36,618 bases of DNA, from contig CAJTZH010000015.1 in the NCBI GenBank assembly GCA_910584325.1, positions 1 to 36,618 of the forward strand, read 5' to 3'. Of this stretch, positions 1 through 6,998 are shown piece after piece (position 1 is the stretch's first letter; each line of letters begins with the position of its first letter). The translations under genes were made by a program, and so were the position numbers. The notes under the pieces are model-generated. The model was not told where the DNA came from. It searched no databases and saw nothing but the letters and a program-made list of their open reading frames with translations. This stretch comes from an uncultured Lachnospiraceae bacterium. Its GTDB lineage: Bacteria > Bacillota > Clostridia > Lachnospirales > Lachnospiraceae.

Positions 1-1772
1 ATAGCAATACCCGTAAAATACAGTCCAATCATGATAAGAGCGCCTTTCCCCGGGAAAAACGCCGCCGTAAAAAATCCATAAATCGGCAGTTTTGCCGAAC
101 AGCTCATAAACGGTGTCAGCAGTATCGTCATCTTACGGTCACGCTCCGACGGAAGCGTTCTGCTCGCCATAACCCCCGGAACGGTACAGCCAAAACCAAT
201 CAGCATCGGCACAATACTTCTGCCGGACAAACCAATCTTACGAAGCAGCTTGTCCATGACAAACGCGACTCTCGCCATATATCCGCTGTCCTCCAGAAGC
301 GACAGAAAGAAAAATAACGTCACAATTACGGGAAGGAAACTCAACACACTTCCCACACCGTTAAAAATACCGTCAATCACCAGCGACCGAAGCACCGCAT
401 TGACATTTGCCGCCGTAAGCCACGCGTCCGCCTGCATTGTCAGCCATTCGATACAGGTCTCAAGAACCGCTGAAAGCGCCGCTCCTATAACGTTGAACGT
501 GAGAAAAAACACAAGCCCCATAATCCCGATAAACATTGGTATCGCCGTGTATTTCCCCGTAAGTACCTTATCAATCCGGCGGCTCCTTATATGCTCTTTA
601 CTCTCTTTCGGCTTGATGACAGTCTCCTCACAGACTTTTCCTATAAACGCAAAACGCATGTCCGCAATAGCGGCGGCACGGTCAAGACCACTTTCCTCCT
701 CCATCTGCAGAATGATATGCTCCAGCATTTCTTTTTCATTTCTGCTCAAATCCAGACTATCAAGGATTAGCGTGTCGCCTTCTGCCAGCTTACTCGCCGC
801 AAACCGCACCGGAATGTCCGCCGCCTTCGCATGGTCTTCAATCAGGTGCATAATGCCGTGCAGACATCTGTGTACTACGCCTTCTCTGCCCTCACTGCTG
901 CAAAAATCTGTCTTTTCCGGCTTTTCCTGATACTTTGCCACATGAATCGCATGGTCTATCAGTTCCCCGATACCCTCGTTCTTTGCTGCCGATATCGGAA
1001 TCACAGGAATCCCAAGCATCTCTTCCATATCATTGACAAGAATCGCTCCGCCGTTTTCCCTGACCTCGTCCATCATATTCAGCGCAAGAACCATCGGAAC
1101 ATTCAATTCCAGAAGCTGCATGGTCAGATACAGATTCCGCTCAATATTCGACGCGTCCACAATATTAATAATACCCTTCGGCTTGTCCTTTAACAAAAAC
1201 TCCCTCGTGACAATCTCCTCGCTCGTATACGGCGACATGGAATAAATTCCCGGAAGGTCCGTCACCAGCGTCTCCGGATGCCCTTTCATCACGCCGTCCT
1301 TCCTGTCCACCGTCACGCCCGGGAAATTCCCGACATGCTGGTTCGCCCCCGTCAGCTGGTTAAATAACGTCGTCTTGCCGCAGTTCTGATTGCCTGCCAG
1401 CGCAAACGTAATTGTCTCTCCCGCCGGAAGCGGATTCTCGTCTTCCTTTGTATGGAACTTTCCGCCCTCGCCAAACCCCGGGTGCGCCGTCTTTTTACTC
1501 TTTCGCTCCCGCGCTTCTTTATCTTCTTCCGTCTCTTTGTTCCTGATGTCGTCTATCTCTATTTTCTTTGCGTCTGCAATTCGTAACGTCAGCTCATATC
1601 CGTGTATCTGCAGTTCCATCGGGTCGCCCATCGGAGCAAGTTTTACCATTGTTACCTCTGCTCCCGGAATCACTCCCATGTCAAGGAAATGCTGGCGCAA
1701 AGCGCCTTCTCCGCCCACTGACCGGATGGTCGCCGTTTTGCCAAGATGCAGTTCATTTAATGTCGTCGCCAT
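1..1772 (-). CDS. feoB: FeoA-FeoB fusion, ferrous iron transporter (3' end outside window)
   Basis: GTP-gated Fe(II) importer of the inner membrane. About 590 codons are in the window and the C-terminal membrane part is cut off at base 1. Residues 1-75 form an SH3-like FeoA domain. After a charged linker comes the FeoB G domain: G1 is GNQNCGKTT (the clostridial variant of GNPNSGKTT), followed by VGNFPGVTVD, G3 DLPGIYSM, G4 NMMD and ISAAKNEG. Hydrophobic segments start around residue 420, and the Cys-containing GFGCTVPG and SCSAKLP gate motifs are visible. I chose ATG 1772 because a GCGAGG-like ribosome site lies 7 bases upstream. An in-frame ATG at 1796 has none. Its promoter (1824-1852) overlaps the divergent small toxin gene. 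FeoA fused to FeoB is known in clostridia. Function is secure; the start is less so. Confidence 0.93.
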   Translation of the reverse strand, partial: MATTLNELHLGKTATIRSVGGEGALRQHFLDMGVIPGAEVTMVKLAPMGDPMELQIHGYELTLRIADAKKIEIDDIRNKETEEDKEARERKSKKTAHPGFGEGGKFHTKEDENPLPAGETITFALAGNQNCGKTTLFNQLTGANQHVGNFPGVTVDRKDGVMKGHPETLVTDLPGIYSMSPYTSEEIVTREFLLKDKPKGIINIVDASNIERNLYLTMQLLELNVPMVLALNMMDEVRENGGAILVNDMEEMLGIPVIPISAAKNEGIGELIDHAIHVAKYQEKPEKTDFCSSEGREGVVHRCLHGIMHLIEDHAKAADIPVRFAASKLAEGDTLILDSLDLSRNEKEMLEHIILQMEEESGLDRAAAIADMRFAFIGKVCEETVIKPKESKEHIRSRRIDKVLTGKYTAIPMFIGIMGLVFFLTFNVIGAALSAVLETCIEWLTMQADAWLTAANVNAVLRSLVIDGIFNGVGSVLSFLPVIVTLFFFLSLLEDSGYMARVAFVMDKLLRKIGLSGRSIVPMLIGFGCTVPGVMASRTLPSERDRKMTILLTPFMSCSAKLPIYGFFTAAFFPGKGALIMIGLYFTGIA

Positions 1773-1823
1773 AGTTTTTGCCTCGCTGTCTTTCATGTGT
1801 TTTTATCAATATGATTCACATGT

Positions 1824-1852
1824 ATTATATCTCTTTTGGGGGGATATCACAA
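1824..1852 (-). promoter_or_regulatory. Sigma-A promoter of feoAB
   Basis: On the minus strand TTGTGA (1847-1852) and TATAAT (1824-1829) are separated by exactly 17 bp, giving a predicted leader of about 45 nt. Just downstream, at about 1803-1815, the imperfect palindrome AATCA-TAT-TGATA could be a metal-repressor (Fur/DtxR-like) site. That last point is only a suggestion. Confidence 0.7.
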
Positions 1853-1870
1853 GAAGGCATTATTTTCTAA

Positions 1871-1954
1871 ATGAATACTTTAGAAGTATTTACATTGCTG
1901 CTGGTTATTTTTGCAGCATTGACATACATTGACAATAAACATCACCGCAAATAA
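1871..1954 (+). CDS. Small holin-like membrane peptide, probable type I toxin (27 aa)
   Basis: This 27-codon ORF starts MNTLEVFTLLL and ends TYIDNKHHRK: a single hydrophobic helix followed by a short basic tail. That is the layout of the short 'putative holin-like toxin' peptides (Hol-Tox type) of Firmicutes. AAGAAGG (1851-1857) lies 13 bases upstream, rather far for a ribosome site, and a TAA immediately precedes the ATG in frame, so no longer ORF is possible. The gene is followed by a long 3' untranslated region that ends in a strong terminator (2117-2147). A convergent small RNA covers that region. Together this resembles txpA/RatA- or bsrG/SR4-like type I systems, in which antisense pairing at the 3' end blocks toxin expression. 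The family assignment rests on length, hydropathy and the tail, without a database match. Confidence 0.62.
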   Translation: MNTLEVFTLLLVIFAALTYIDNKHHRK

Positions 1955-2070
1955 CAGAAAAGCTATCCTCTAACGCCAATAGGGGATAGCTTGCAGTCCG
2001 TTAAATTCTTTAACTGATTACTTGTTTCCGATTGTACAACCGTTGGACAATCCAATATCCTTCGGTTTCT
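1950..2070 (-). ncRNA. Predicted antisense RNA (type I antitoxin) opposite the toxin 3' UTR
   Basis: A minus-strand transcript of about 120 nt is predicted from a consensus promoter at 2077-2105 to a rho-independent terminator at 1960-1992. It has no convincing ORF. It would pair perfectly with the 3' untranslated region and the last codons of the small toxin mRNA, which runs the other way to its own terminator at 2117-2147. Internal short hairpins such as TTGGA-TTG-TCCAA are present. The endpoints are predicted from the promoter and the terminator only. Confidence 0.6.
1960..1992 (-). terminator. Terminator of the antisense RNA
   Basis: The arms at 1960-1970 and 1982-1992 (AAGCTATCCTC / GGGGATAGCTT on plus) form an 11-bp stem with an 11-nt loop. 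On the minus strand the hairpin is followed by TTTTCTGTTATTT. On the plus strand no T-run follows, so it should stop only the antisense RNA. Confidence 0.7.
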
Positions 2071-2076
2071 AATCTG

Positions 2077-2105
2077 ATTATAAACCAACTCTACATATTT
2101 TGCAA
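2077..2105 (-). promoter_or_regulatory. Promoter of the antisense RNA
   Basis: On the minus strand TTGCAA (2100-2105) and TATAAT (2077-2082) have a 17-bp spacer. This is close to sigma-A consensus although no protein gene follows, which supports a constitutive small RNA. Confidence 0.68.
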
Positions 2106-2116
2106 GAGGGTTTAGG

Positions 2117-2147
2117 ACAGGAATGCCGCGGCATTCCTGTTTTTTTA
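2117..2147 (+). terminator. Strong rho-independent terminator of the toxin mRNA
   Basis: ACAGGAATGC-CGCG-GCATTCCTGT is a perfect 10-bp stem with a 4-nt loop, followed by a run of seven Ts. It closes the toxin transcription unit ahead of the MFS leader region. Confidence 0.85.
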
Positions 2148-2325
2148 TTTTATAGATTATAACATAAAGCCAGTCTTAATTCCAATAAATTTTATTGTTT
2201 ATGTCAAAAGATAAGAAGATTTCAAAAATTTCACAATCTGACTTGAAATCTCCCCAAATAAGGAGTAAAATGAGCGTGGCTTATCCGGGCTGAAGATAAC
2301 GATACATACAATAAGAAAGGATTTT

Positions 2326-2403
2326 ATGCTGCTGTCCATCCTCTTCAGCCAAACGACATCGTTTCTATGGACAGTCCCACAGGAACTTCCTGTGTCAGCA
2401 TAG
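2326..2403 (+). CDS. Candidate leader peptide upstream of the MFS transporter (25 aa)
   Basis: This 25-codon ORF begins MLLSILFSQ and ends ELPVSA. It has a good ribosome site (AAAGGA, 5 bases before the ATG) and its TAG ends 11 bases before the transporter ATG. The coding sequence contains the three inverted repeats described at 2332-2394. The downstream gene has only a weak site of its own (AGG, partly inside this stop codon), so translational coupling or ribosome-position control is plausible. A still shorter minicistron with a strong AAGGAG site (2270-2293, MSVAYPG) lies before it. Neither peptide is recognised; they could be incidental. Confidence 0.4.
   Translation: MLLSILFSQTTSFLWTVPQELPVSA
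2332..2394 (+). promoter_or_regulatory. Structured leader of the MFS gene (nested hairpins)
   Basis: CTGTCCAT (2332-2339) pairs with ATGGACAG (2367-2374) and encloses AAACGA-CA-TCGTTT (2351-2364). A second hairpin, CACAGGAA-C-TTCCTGTG (2378-2394), ends 20 bases before the transporter ATG. No T-run follows either hairpin, so control of translation rather than termination is more likely. I do not recognise a named riboswitch. Confidence 0.5.
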
Positions 2404-2414
2404 GTAACTGCTAT

Positions 2415-3707
2415 ATGAAAAAACCACAAAACAAATGGGTCTGCGCAGCCATTCCCGCACTGCTTCTTCATTGCAGCATCGGTACGGTATACTGCTGGTC
2501 ATTGTTAAGCGAGAATATTGCTGTCGCAATCGGTCTGGGTGCAGAAGGAAAAGGCTCCGTAGAATGGGCTTTTAGTTTTGCCATTTTCTTCCTTGGTATG
2601 TCGGCTGCATTTCTGGGAAGTGTTGTGGAAAAAAACATTCACAAATCTTCTCTTATCGCTACTATCTGCTTTACACTTGGTATGGCGGGAACCGGATTCA
2701 TTATTTCCATGACAGACAAACTTGGACCAAAACTTTCCTTAATCGGAATTTATGTGTGCTACGGATTCATCATGGGAATCGGTCTTGGAACCGGTTATCT
2801 GTCTCCTGTTAAGACGCTGATGTTATGGTTTAAAGACAAAAAAGGTCTTGCAACCGGTCTTGCCGTTGCCGGATTTGGCGCTGCAAAGGCAATCGCCAGC
2901 CCAATCATGGAAGCGCTTCAAAATTCCGTCGGCATCGTTAAGATGTTTTACATTTTAGCCGTTGTATATTTTATCATGATGTTCACCGGACATCTCCTCC
3001 TCTCCAAACCGGAAGGCTGGAAGGAAGAGCCTGTGCCAAAGGGCGAGGGTGCTTTAAGCGTATTAAAATCCAGAACGTTTATTGGTATCTGGCTGATTTT
3101 CTACATCAACATCACCTGTGGTCTCATGCTGATTTCACAGGAAAAATACATTATTAAAGCAATCGGACTTGCTGCAATGGTCGGCGTCATCAGTTCCATT
3201 ACCGCCGTTGCCAATGCAGGCGGACGTCTTGGATTCTCTGCGTGGGCGGATAAGATGAAAGACCGTAACACAATTTACAAAATCATCTTTGTATTATCCA
3301 TCGTGTTTACTGCTGTTACCATTCTCACAAACGGTATCACAGGCAGCGTCGTATTCGTTGTCATCGCTCTGCTTCTGATGGTCAACGCAGGATACGGCGG
3401 CGGATTCAGCAACCTGCCAACGCTTCTTTCCGACCATTACGGTATGAAGGCAATCAGTTCCATACACGGAATTGCGCTTTCCGCATGGGCATTTGCCGGA
3501 CTGACCGGAAACAACCTTTCCAACTGGATTGTGAATACGTTTGGCAAAGCAATCGAGATTTCCGACGGACACGGCGGAATGCTTACCGTCAATCCGACAG
3601 GCTACCAGAAAGTTCTGTTCGTTACGTGCGCTCTGTATATTGTGGCGCTGTTAATCAGTATTTTTGTGATTAAGCCGGTAACGGATAAGAAAGAAACTGA
3701 CAATTAA
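2415..3707 (+). CDS. MFS transporter, OFA (oxalate/formate antiporter-like) family
   Basis: A polytopic carrier of 430 aa with about 12 membrane helices. The OFA-family pattern is clear: an N-terminal NKW..., then GTVYCWSL in helix 1, and the helix 4-5 region GLGTGYLSPVKTLMLWF followed by DKKGLATGLAVAGFGAAKA. The helix 8-9 loop GGRLGFSAWADKMKDRN is the MFS A-like motif. Substrates in this family are small monocarboxylates such as oxalate, formate or lactate; the actual substrate cannot be read from sequence. I start at ATG 2415 because homologues begin with a short basic stretch before helix 1. ATG 2367 would add 16 polar residues and has no ribosome site. The leader suggests post-transcriptional control. 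A strong terminator follows at 3729-3770. Confidence 0.88.
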   Translation: MKKPQNKWVCAAIPALLLHCSIGTVYCWSLLSENIAVAIGLGAEGKGSVEWAFSFAIFFLGMSAAFLGSVVEKNIHKSSLIATICFTLGMAGTGFIISMTDKLGPKLSLIGIYVCYGFIMGIGLGTGYLSPVKTLMLWFKDKKGLATGLAVAGFGAAKAIASPIMEALQNSVGIVKMFYILAVVYFIMMFTGHLLLSKPEGWKEEPVPKGEGALSVLKSRTFIGIWLIFYINITCGLMLISQEKYIIKAIGLAAMVGVISSITAVANAGGRLGFSAWADKMKDRNTIYKIIFVLSIVFTAVTILTNGITGSVVFVVIALLLMVNAGYGGGFSNLPTLLSDHYGMKAISSIHGIALSAWAFAGLTGNNLSNWIVNTFGKAIEISDGHGGMLTVNPTGYQKVLFVTCALYIVALLISIFVIKPVTDKKETDN

Positions 3708-3728
3708 AGCGGTATCTGCTAAAACGAT

Positions 3729-3770
3729 AAGGGTGTCCCAAAATGAAATAGCTTAAGGGACACCCTTTTT
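3729..3770 (+). terminator. Terminator after the MFS transporter
   Basis: AAGGGTGTCCC (3729-3739) pairs with GGGACACCCTT (3757-3767), an 11-bp stem followed by Ts. The small membrane protein gene starts 22 bases later and may be read by partial read-through. Confidence 0.82.
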
Positions 3771-3791
3771 AAGATTGAGGTTTAATAAAAC

Positions 3792-4214
3792 ATGTTTATT
3801 CAGAAAAAAATCTTTATTTTATTCATGTCATGCATCCTTTATCTGATGATGTATTATAGGCGGATACGGGGCGAAAGAGAAGTCAAAATAAGCCGCCGTC
3901 TTGAAAAAATATTATTTCCTTTTTCAGCAGAGGGCAGAGCGGCGCTTGCCAGTATCTTTATGGCTGTATATCTGCCAGTCGCGTTACTGATTTCCTATTT
4001 GGTCATGCTGTTTCCAAAAGTCACCGTGTATTCCGTAAACTATACATGGTATATGTGTACTTTGGGCATCCTCTTTATCGCGTGTGCCGTTGATATTTTT
4101 TATGAACTTCCGTTCATGCGCGGTAAAAAACCATTAAAATTCATTGTGGCTGTCTGCGCTGTTTTTCTAATACTGGTGGGTATTCTCAATATAGCCGCCG
4201 GTATATTGTTGTAA
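3792..4214 (+). CDS. Small membrane protein of unknown function (140 aa)
   Basis: I do not recognise this gene. It encodes 140 residues with about four hydrophobic segments: a short one at 6-22, then near 52-75, 85-102 and 118-138. A basic stretch containing RRIRGEREVKISRRLEK lies between the first two. Its ATG follows GAGG by 11 bases. A second in-frame ATG at codon 13 would remove the first hydrophobic segment and is also possible. It is convergent with the ABC exporter operon, ending 37 bases from the end of that operon. No promoter of its own is evident after the MFS terminator. Confidence 0.6.
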   Translation: MFIQKKIFILFMSCILYLMMYYRRIRGEREVKISRRLEKILFPFSAEGRAALASIFMAVYLPVALLISYLVMLFPKVTVYSVNYTWYMCTLGILFIACAVDIFYELPFMRGKKPLKFIVAVCAVFLILVGILNIAAGILL

Positions 4215-4251
4215 AAAATCCTCTCAACGCACAGTTTACATCATAACACTG

Positions 4252-4878
4252 CTACCGGTCCCTCAACCGCATCCCCAAAAACGTCCCCGCCATCAAAACC
4301 ACACTTCCGAGCAGCAGCCACCATTTCTCTGAAAAACTTCCCGTAGTACACATGGAAAACAGATAAAACACCCCAATTTTATCCTTTAATCCATAATTCA
4401 TCACATAAAAAATCATCTGTACCATATATCCCGCAATCACATTTCCAGTGACCCCCGCCGTAAAAAAACCAAGACATCCGAAAAACAATGCCGAAGCGCT
4501 CCCCCCGATAAAATGCCATATGCCAACGTCACACTGACCGATTTTCATATAAAGCACAAACAAACCTTCCATAACAAACAATGCTATCACAGAATACACA
4601 ACGCGCATCAGGCAGATGCCATAATAATTTATCCGCCTCACACGAATGCAGTCTCTGATATTGTTATCACTCTCCATGAGACAGACCGGTGTAAGAAGCG
4701 CCGCTCCAATCCACAGCAGCAACAGTTCCAGAGGGCGCGCCGACGCGCTGTAAGACAATGCGGACGCATTATAAAATACAGGCGTAAGCAGCACAATGAC
4801 GACTGCGGCAAGCAGCGGTCTTTTAAACTGATATTTTAAGTTTACGGCTAAAATCCTTTTTAAATCCGGCGTTTCCAC
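4252..4878 (-). CDS. ABC-2 type transporter membrane protein, second subunit
   Basis: About 208 aa with six hydrophobic segments and no nucleotide-binding motif. It is the last gene of a three-gene ABC-2 exporter and probably pairs with the larger permease (4823-5977). The start is uncertain. The ORF is open to 4929, but GTG 4878 (VETPDLKRIL) has GGAAGG nine bases upstream, while the ATGs further up lack a site. With GTG 4878 it overlaps the previous gene by 56 bases, which implies tight translational coupling. The family role is membrane export of a peptide, antibiotic or lipid; the substrate is unknown. The kinase and regulator upstream suggest that the exporter is induced by an envelope or antimicrobial signal. 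Confidence 0.72.
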   Translation of the reverse strand: METPDLKRILAVNLKYQFKRPLLAAVVIVLLTPVFYNASALSYSASARPLELLLLWIGAALLTPVCLMESDNNIRDCIRVRRINYYGICLMRVVYSVIALFVMEGLFVLYMKIGQCDVGIWHFIGGSASALFFGCLGFFTAGVTGNVIAGYMVQMIFYVMNYGLKDKIGVFYLFSMCTTGSFSEKWWLLLGSVVLMAGTFLGMRLRDR

Positions 4879-5977
4879 CAAAACCACCCTTCCTTTTCTT
4901 TTCATAAATCCATACGGTAACAGCCACAAGAATCAGCGCTGCCACAATATAAAAACACCTGTTAAACAGAAAATCACCTGTCTGTCTCACAAATATCTGC
5001 CGTTTCAGTAAATTATTATGGCGTAACACAAGCGTAAACTTATGGATTGCCCCCGTCAGTTTTCCGGTAGAAATACTGAAAATCCACCATACCGACTGCG
5101 CGAATACGGCAAGAAGCGGCGAATAAATTTCCGTAAGCGCCATGCCCACAGCCGACGCTATCAGGATATTCGGCATCAGCCAGATTCCCGCCATACCGAT
5201 AATTGCCGCCGGGTCTAAGGACATGCCTTCGTAAATTCCAAAAACCTGTATTGTCGCCGCAATGGACAACAACAGTACCGGAACCGCCATACTGACGATT
5301 AACGCCAGAAATCTGTTTACCACTAACGCTGCGGAAGAAATTTTTCTGGAAAAAACAAGCTGTTCCATCTGCGCCTTCCTGTCACGCTCCACAAGCGCCG
5401 CCGCCACAAACACCGGCATAATGCCAAGAACGATTCCCAGATAATCACAGAACAGTCTTGCGTAAGCGCCGGTTATTTTATCCTCCGAGACAAACGCTTC
5501 ATACTCTCTTCTGGCATCTTCATACGACGCCGAAACCGTCCCGAATCGGGATATCAAGAACCTGTCGCTGTAATATGAACCGCCTCCGATAAGTTTATCC
5601 GCCTGCCTCATATACTCGAGAAACGCCTCGTAAGAAAGCTCCCCTTTTTGATACCGCTCTTTTAACTGCGCAAGTATGTCTTTCATCTTCGCCTGCTTTG
5701 CGTCGGTAAGCGTGACTTCCTTGTAAAATCCCACCGGATACGCCACATAGGAATTTAATTCCACCTCCCGCGAAAGTCCCTCAATCGCCGCCGAAATAAT
5801 GACCGCAGGGTCATCCGTTTCCGTCATGCCGTAATTATCGCGTCCCGCCACCGGCTCTGTCACGATACTATCCGCATCCGACGAGAATTGCGTGGCGTAA
5901 AATAAAATCAATACCGCCAGATACAAAACAAATGTGACGGAGCATACCACCTTTTTCAGCTCTTTTACAAACAACAT
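4823..5977 (-). CDS. ABC-2 type transporter permease
   Basis: 384 aa with the ABC-2 layout. An N-terminal helix (about 10-28) is followed by a large extracytoplasmic region of about 130 residues, rich in charged and Tyr residues, then five or so helices from residue 180 to the C-terminus, ending in a basic tail. It starts two bases after the stop of the ATPase gene, with GGAGGTGAG as ribosome site, so the two are co-translated. The C-terminal 18 or so codons overlap the next gene. It would form the membrane channel with the 4252-4878 subunit, driven by the 5980-6882 ATPase. Confidence 0.82.
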   Translation of the reverse strand: MLFVKELKKVVCSVTFVLYLAVLILFYATQFSSDADSIVTEPVAGRDNYGMTETDDPAVIISAAIEGLSREVELNSYVAYPVGFYKEVTLTDAKQAKMKDILAQLKERYQKGELSYEAFLEYMRQADKLIGGGSYYSDRFLISRFGTVSASYEDARREYEAFVSEDKITGAYARLFCDYLGIVLGIMPVFVAAALVERDRKAQMEQLVFSRKISSAALVVNRFLALIVSMAVPVLLLSIAATIQVFGIYEGMSLDPAAIIGMAGIWLMPNILIASAVGMALTEIYSPLLAVFAQSVWWIFSISTGKLTGAIHKFTLVLRHNNLLKRQIFVRQTGDFLFNRCFYIVAALILVAVTVWIYEKKRKGGFGGNAGFKKDFSRKLKISV

Positions 5978-5979
5978 TC

Positions 5980-6882
5980 CTACTCACCTCCCGTCACGGA
6001 TTCCACGTCGCATCCGTTCTTCCACAGACAATACATGTACGCGTCCTCACAGTTCGGTTCTTCCATCACCATTTCGGAGATTTCAGGCGCATTTTCGGAA
6101 ATAATGCGCAGCCGCATCTGTGTTCCCTGCGCCAACATTCCCGTCACAATATGGTTTTTCTTAACCTGAGGAAGTTCCTTTTTCTCCACCGTCACGGAAT
6201 ACACCTTTCCCTGCGCGTCCGTAAGAAGCTGTGACACCGTTCCGCAAAACAAAATCTTCCCCTCGTTTAAAATCGCGATATCTTCACAGGTCGCCTCGAT
6301 ATCTCCCACAATATGCGTTGATAAAATGACAATCCGCTCTTCCGCCACCTCGCATAAAAGATTTCGAAACCGGATACGCTCCTCCGGGTCCAGTCCTGCC
6401 GTCGGCTCATCCACAATCAAAACCTTCGGGTTGTGAAGAAGCGCCTGCGCGATGCCAAGACGCCGTTTCATACCTCCGGAGAGCGCTTTCACTTTCTTCT
6501 TTCTCTGCTCAAAAAGATTTACCTTCTTTAACAGTCTGTCAATTTCGCTTCTCCGCGCCGCCGCGCTCATTCCCGACAACGCGCCCAGATAGTCAAGGCA
6601 CTCGTACACGCTCATATTCGGATACATGGAAAAATCCTGCGGAAGATATCCCGTAATTTCCCGTACCTTCCCCGCAGATTCAATCGGAATCCCGCAGACC
6701 GTAATCTCGCCTTCCTTCTTCTCATGTAGCGTCGCAAGCGTCTTCATCAGCGTCGTTTTTCCCGCGCCGTTTCTTCCAAGAAGCCCGAACATTCCCTGAT
6801 GAATAGTCAGGTTAATGTCGCAGAGCGCCTGCTTCTTACCGTAAAATTTACTGACATGGCTCATCACAATCGTATTCTCCAT
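5980..6882 (-). CDS. ABC transporter ATP-binding protein
   Basis: 300-aa nucleotide-binding subunit of the ABC-2 exporter. Walker A is GLLGRNGAGKTTLMK (residues about 33-47), the signature is LSGGMKRRLGIAQAL, Walker B is VLIVDEPTAGLDP and the switch His lies in ILSTHIVGDIE. After about residue 215 a divergent C-terminal domain follows, as is usual for exporters of the DrrA/CcmA type. ATG 6882 has an excellent GGGAGGAG site. A 30-bp palindromic repeat (6906-6935) sits in the 116-bp gap to the kinase gene, 23 bases before this start. The exporter may share the kinase/regulator transcript or be read from its own promoter in that gap. Confidence 0.95.
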   Translation of the reverse strand: MENTIVMSHVSKFYGKKQALCDINLTIHQGMFGLLGRNGAGKTTLMKTLATLHEKKEGEITVCGIPIESAGKVREITGYLPQDFSMYPNMSVYECLDYLGALSGMSAAARRSEIDRLLKKVNLFEQRKKKVKALSGGMKRRLGIAQALLHNPKVLIVDEPTAGLDPEERIRFRNLLCEVAEERIVILSTHIVGDIEATCEDIAILNEGKILFCGTVSQLLTDAQGKVYSVTVEKKELPQVKKNHIVTGMLAQGTQMRLRIISENAPEISEMVMEEPNCEDAYMYCLWKNGCDVESVTGGE

Positions 6883-6905
6883 AAAAAACTCCTCCCATCA
6901 AACAA

Positions 6906-6935
6906 GATAGAGAAATTACAAAGTAATTTCCTATC
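6906..6935. repeat. 30-bp palindromic dispersed repeat, copy 1
   Basis: Arms GATAGAGAAATTAC and GTAATTTCCTATC flank an AAA loop, with one bulged base. An exact copy in the opposite orientation lies at 32371-32400, and identity extends into the flanking AAATAAAA. It lies between the kinase and ATPase genes. No T-run follows on either strand, so it is not a classical terminator. Confidence 0.8.
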
Positions 6936-6998
6936 AAATAAAAATAGCGCCGGATTGCTCCCGCACTATTATCATAAAAGAAAGTTTTCAACTTTTTA

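Noticed and set aside
250..930. Long plus-strand ORF (226 codons) at the left end
   Set aside because: It lies antisense within feoAB, which has clear FeoB motifs; the plus-strand protein is Ser/Ile-rich with no ribosome site or domain.
2332..2394. A known riboswitch before the MFS gene
   Set aside because: I compared the hairpins mentally with guanidine, fluoride and other common types and found no matching core; it stays an unnamed structured leader.
6906..6935. Palindrome as a terminator of the kinase gene
   Set aside because: The stem is A/T-rich and is not followed by a T-run on either strand; the identical copy before pgcA also lacks one.
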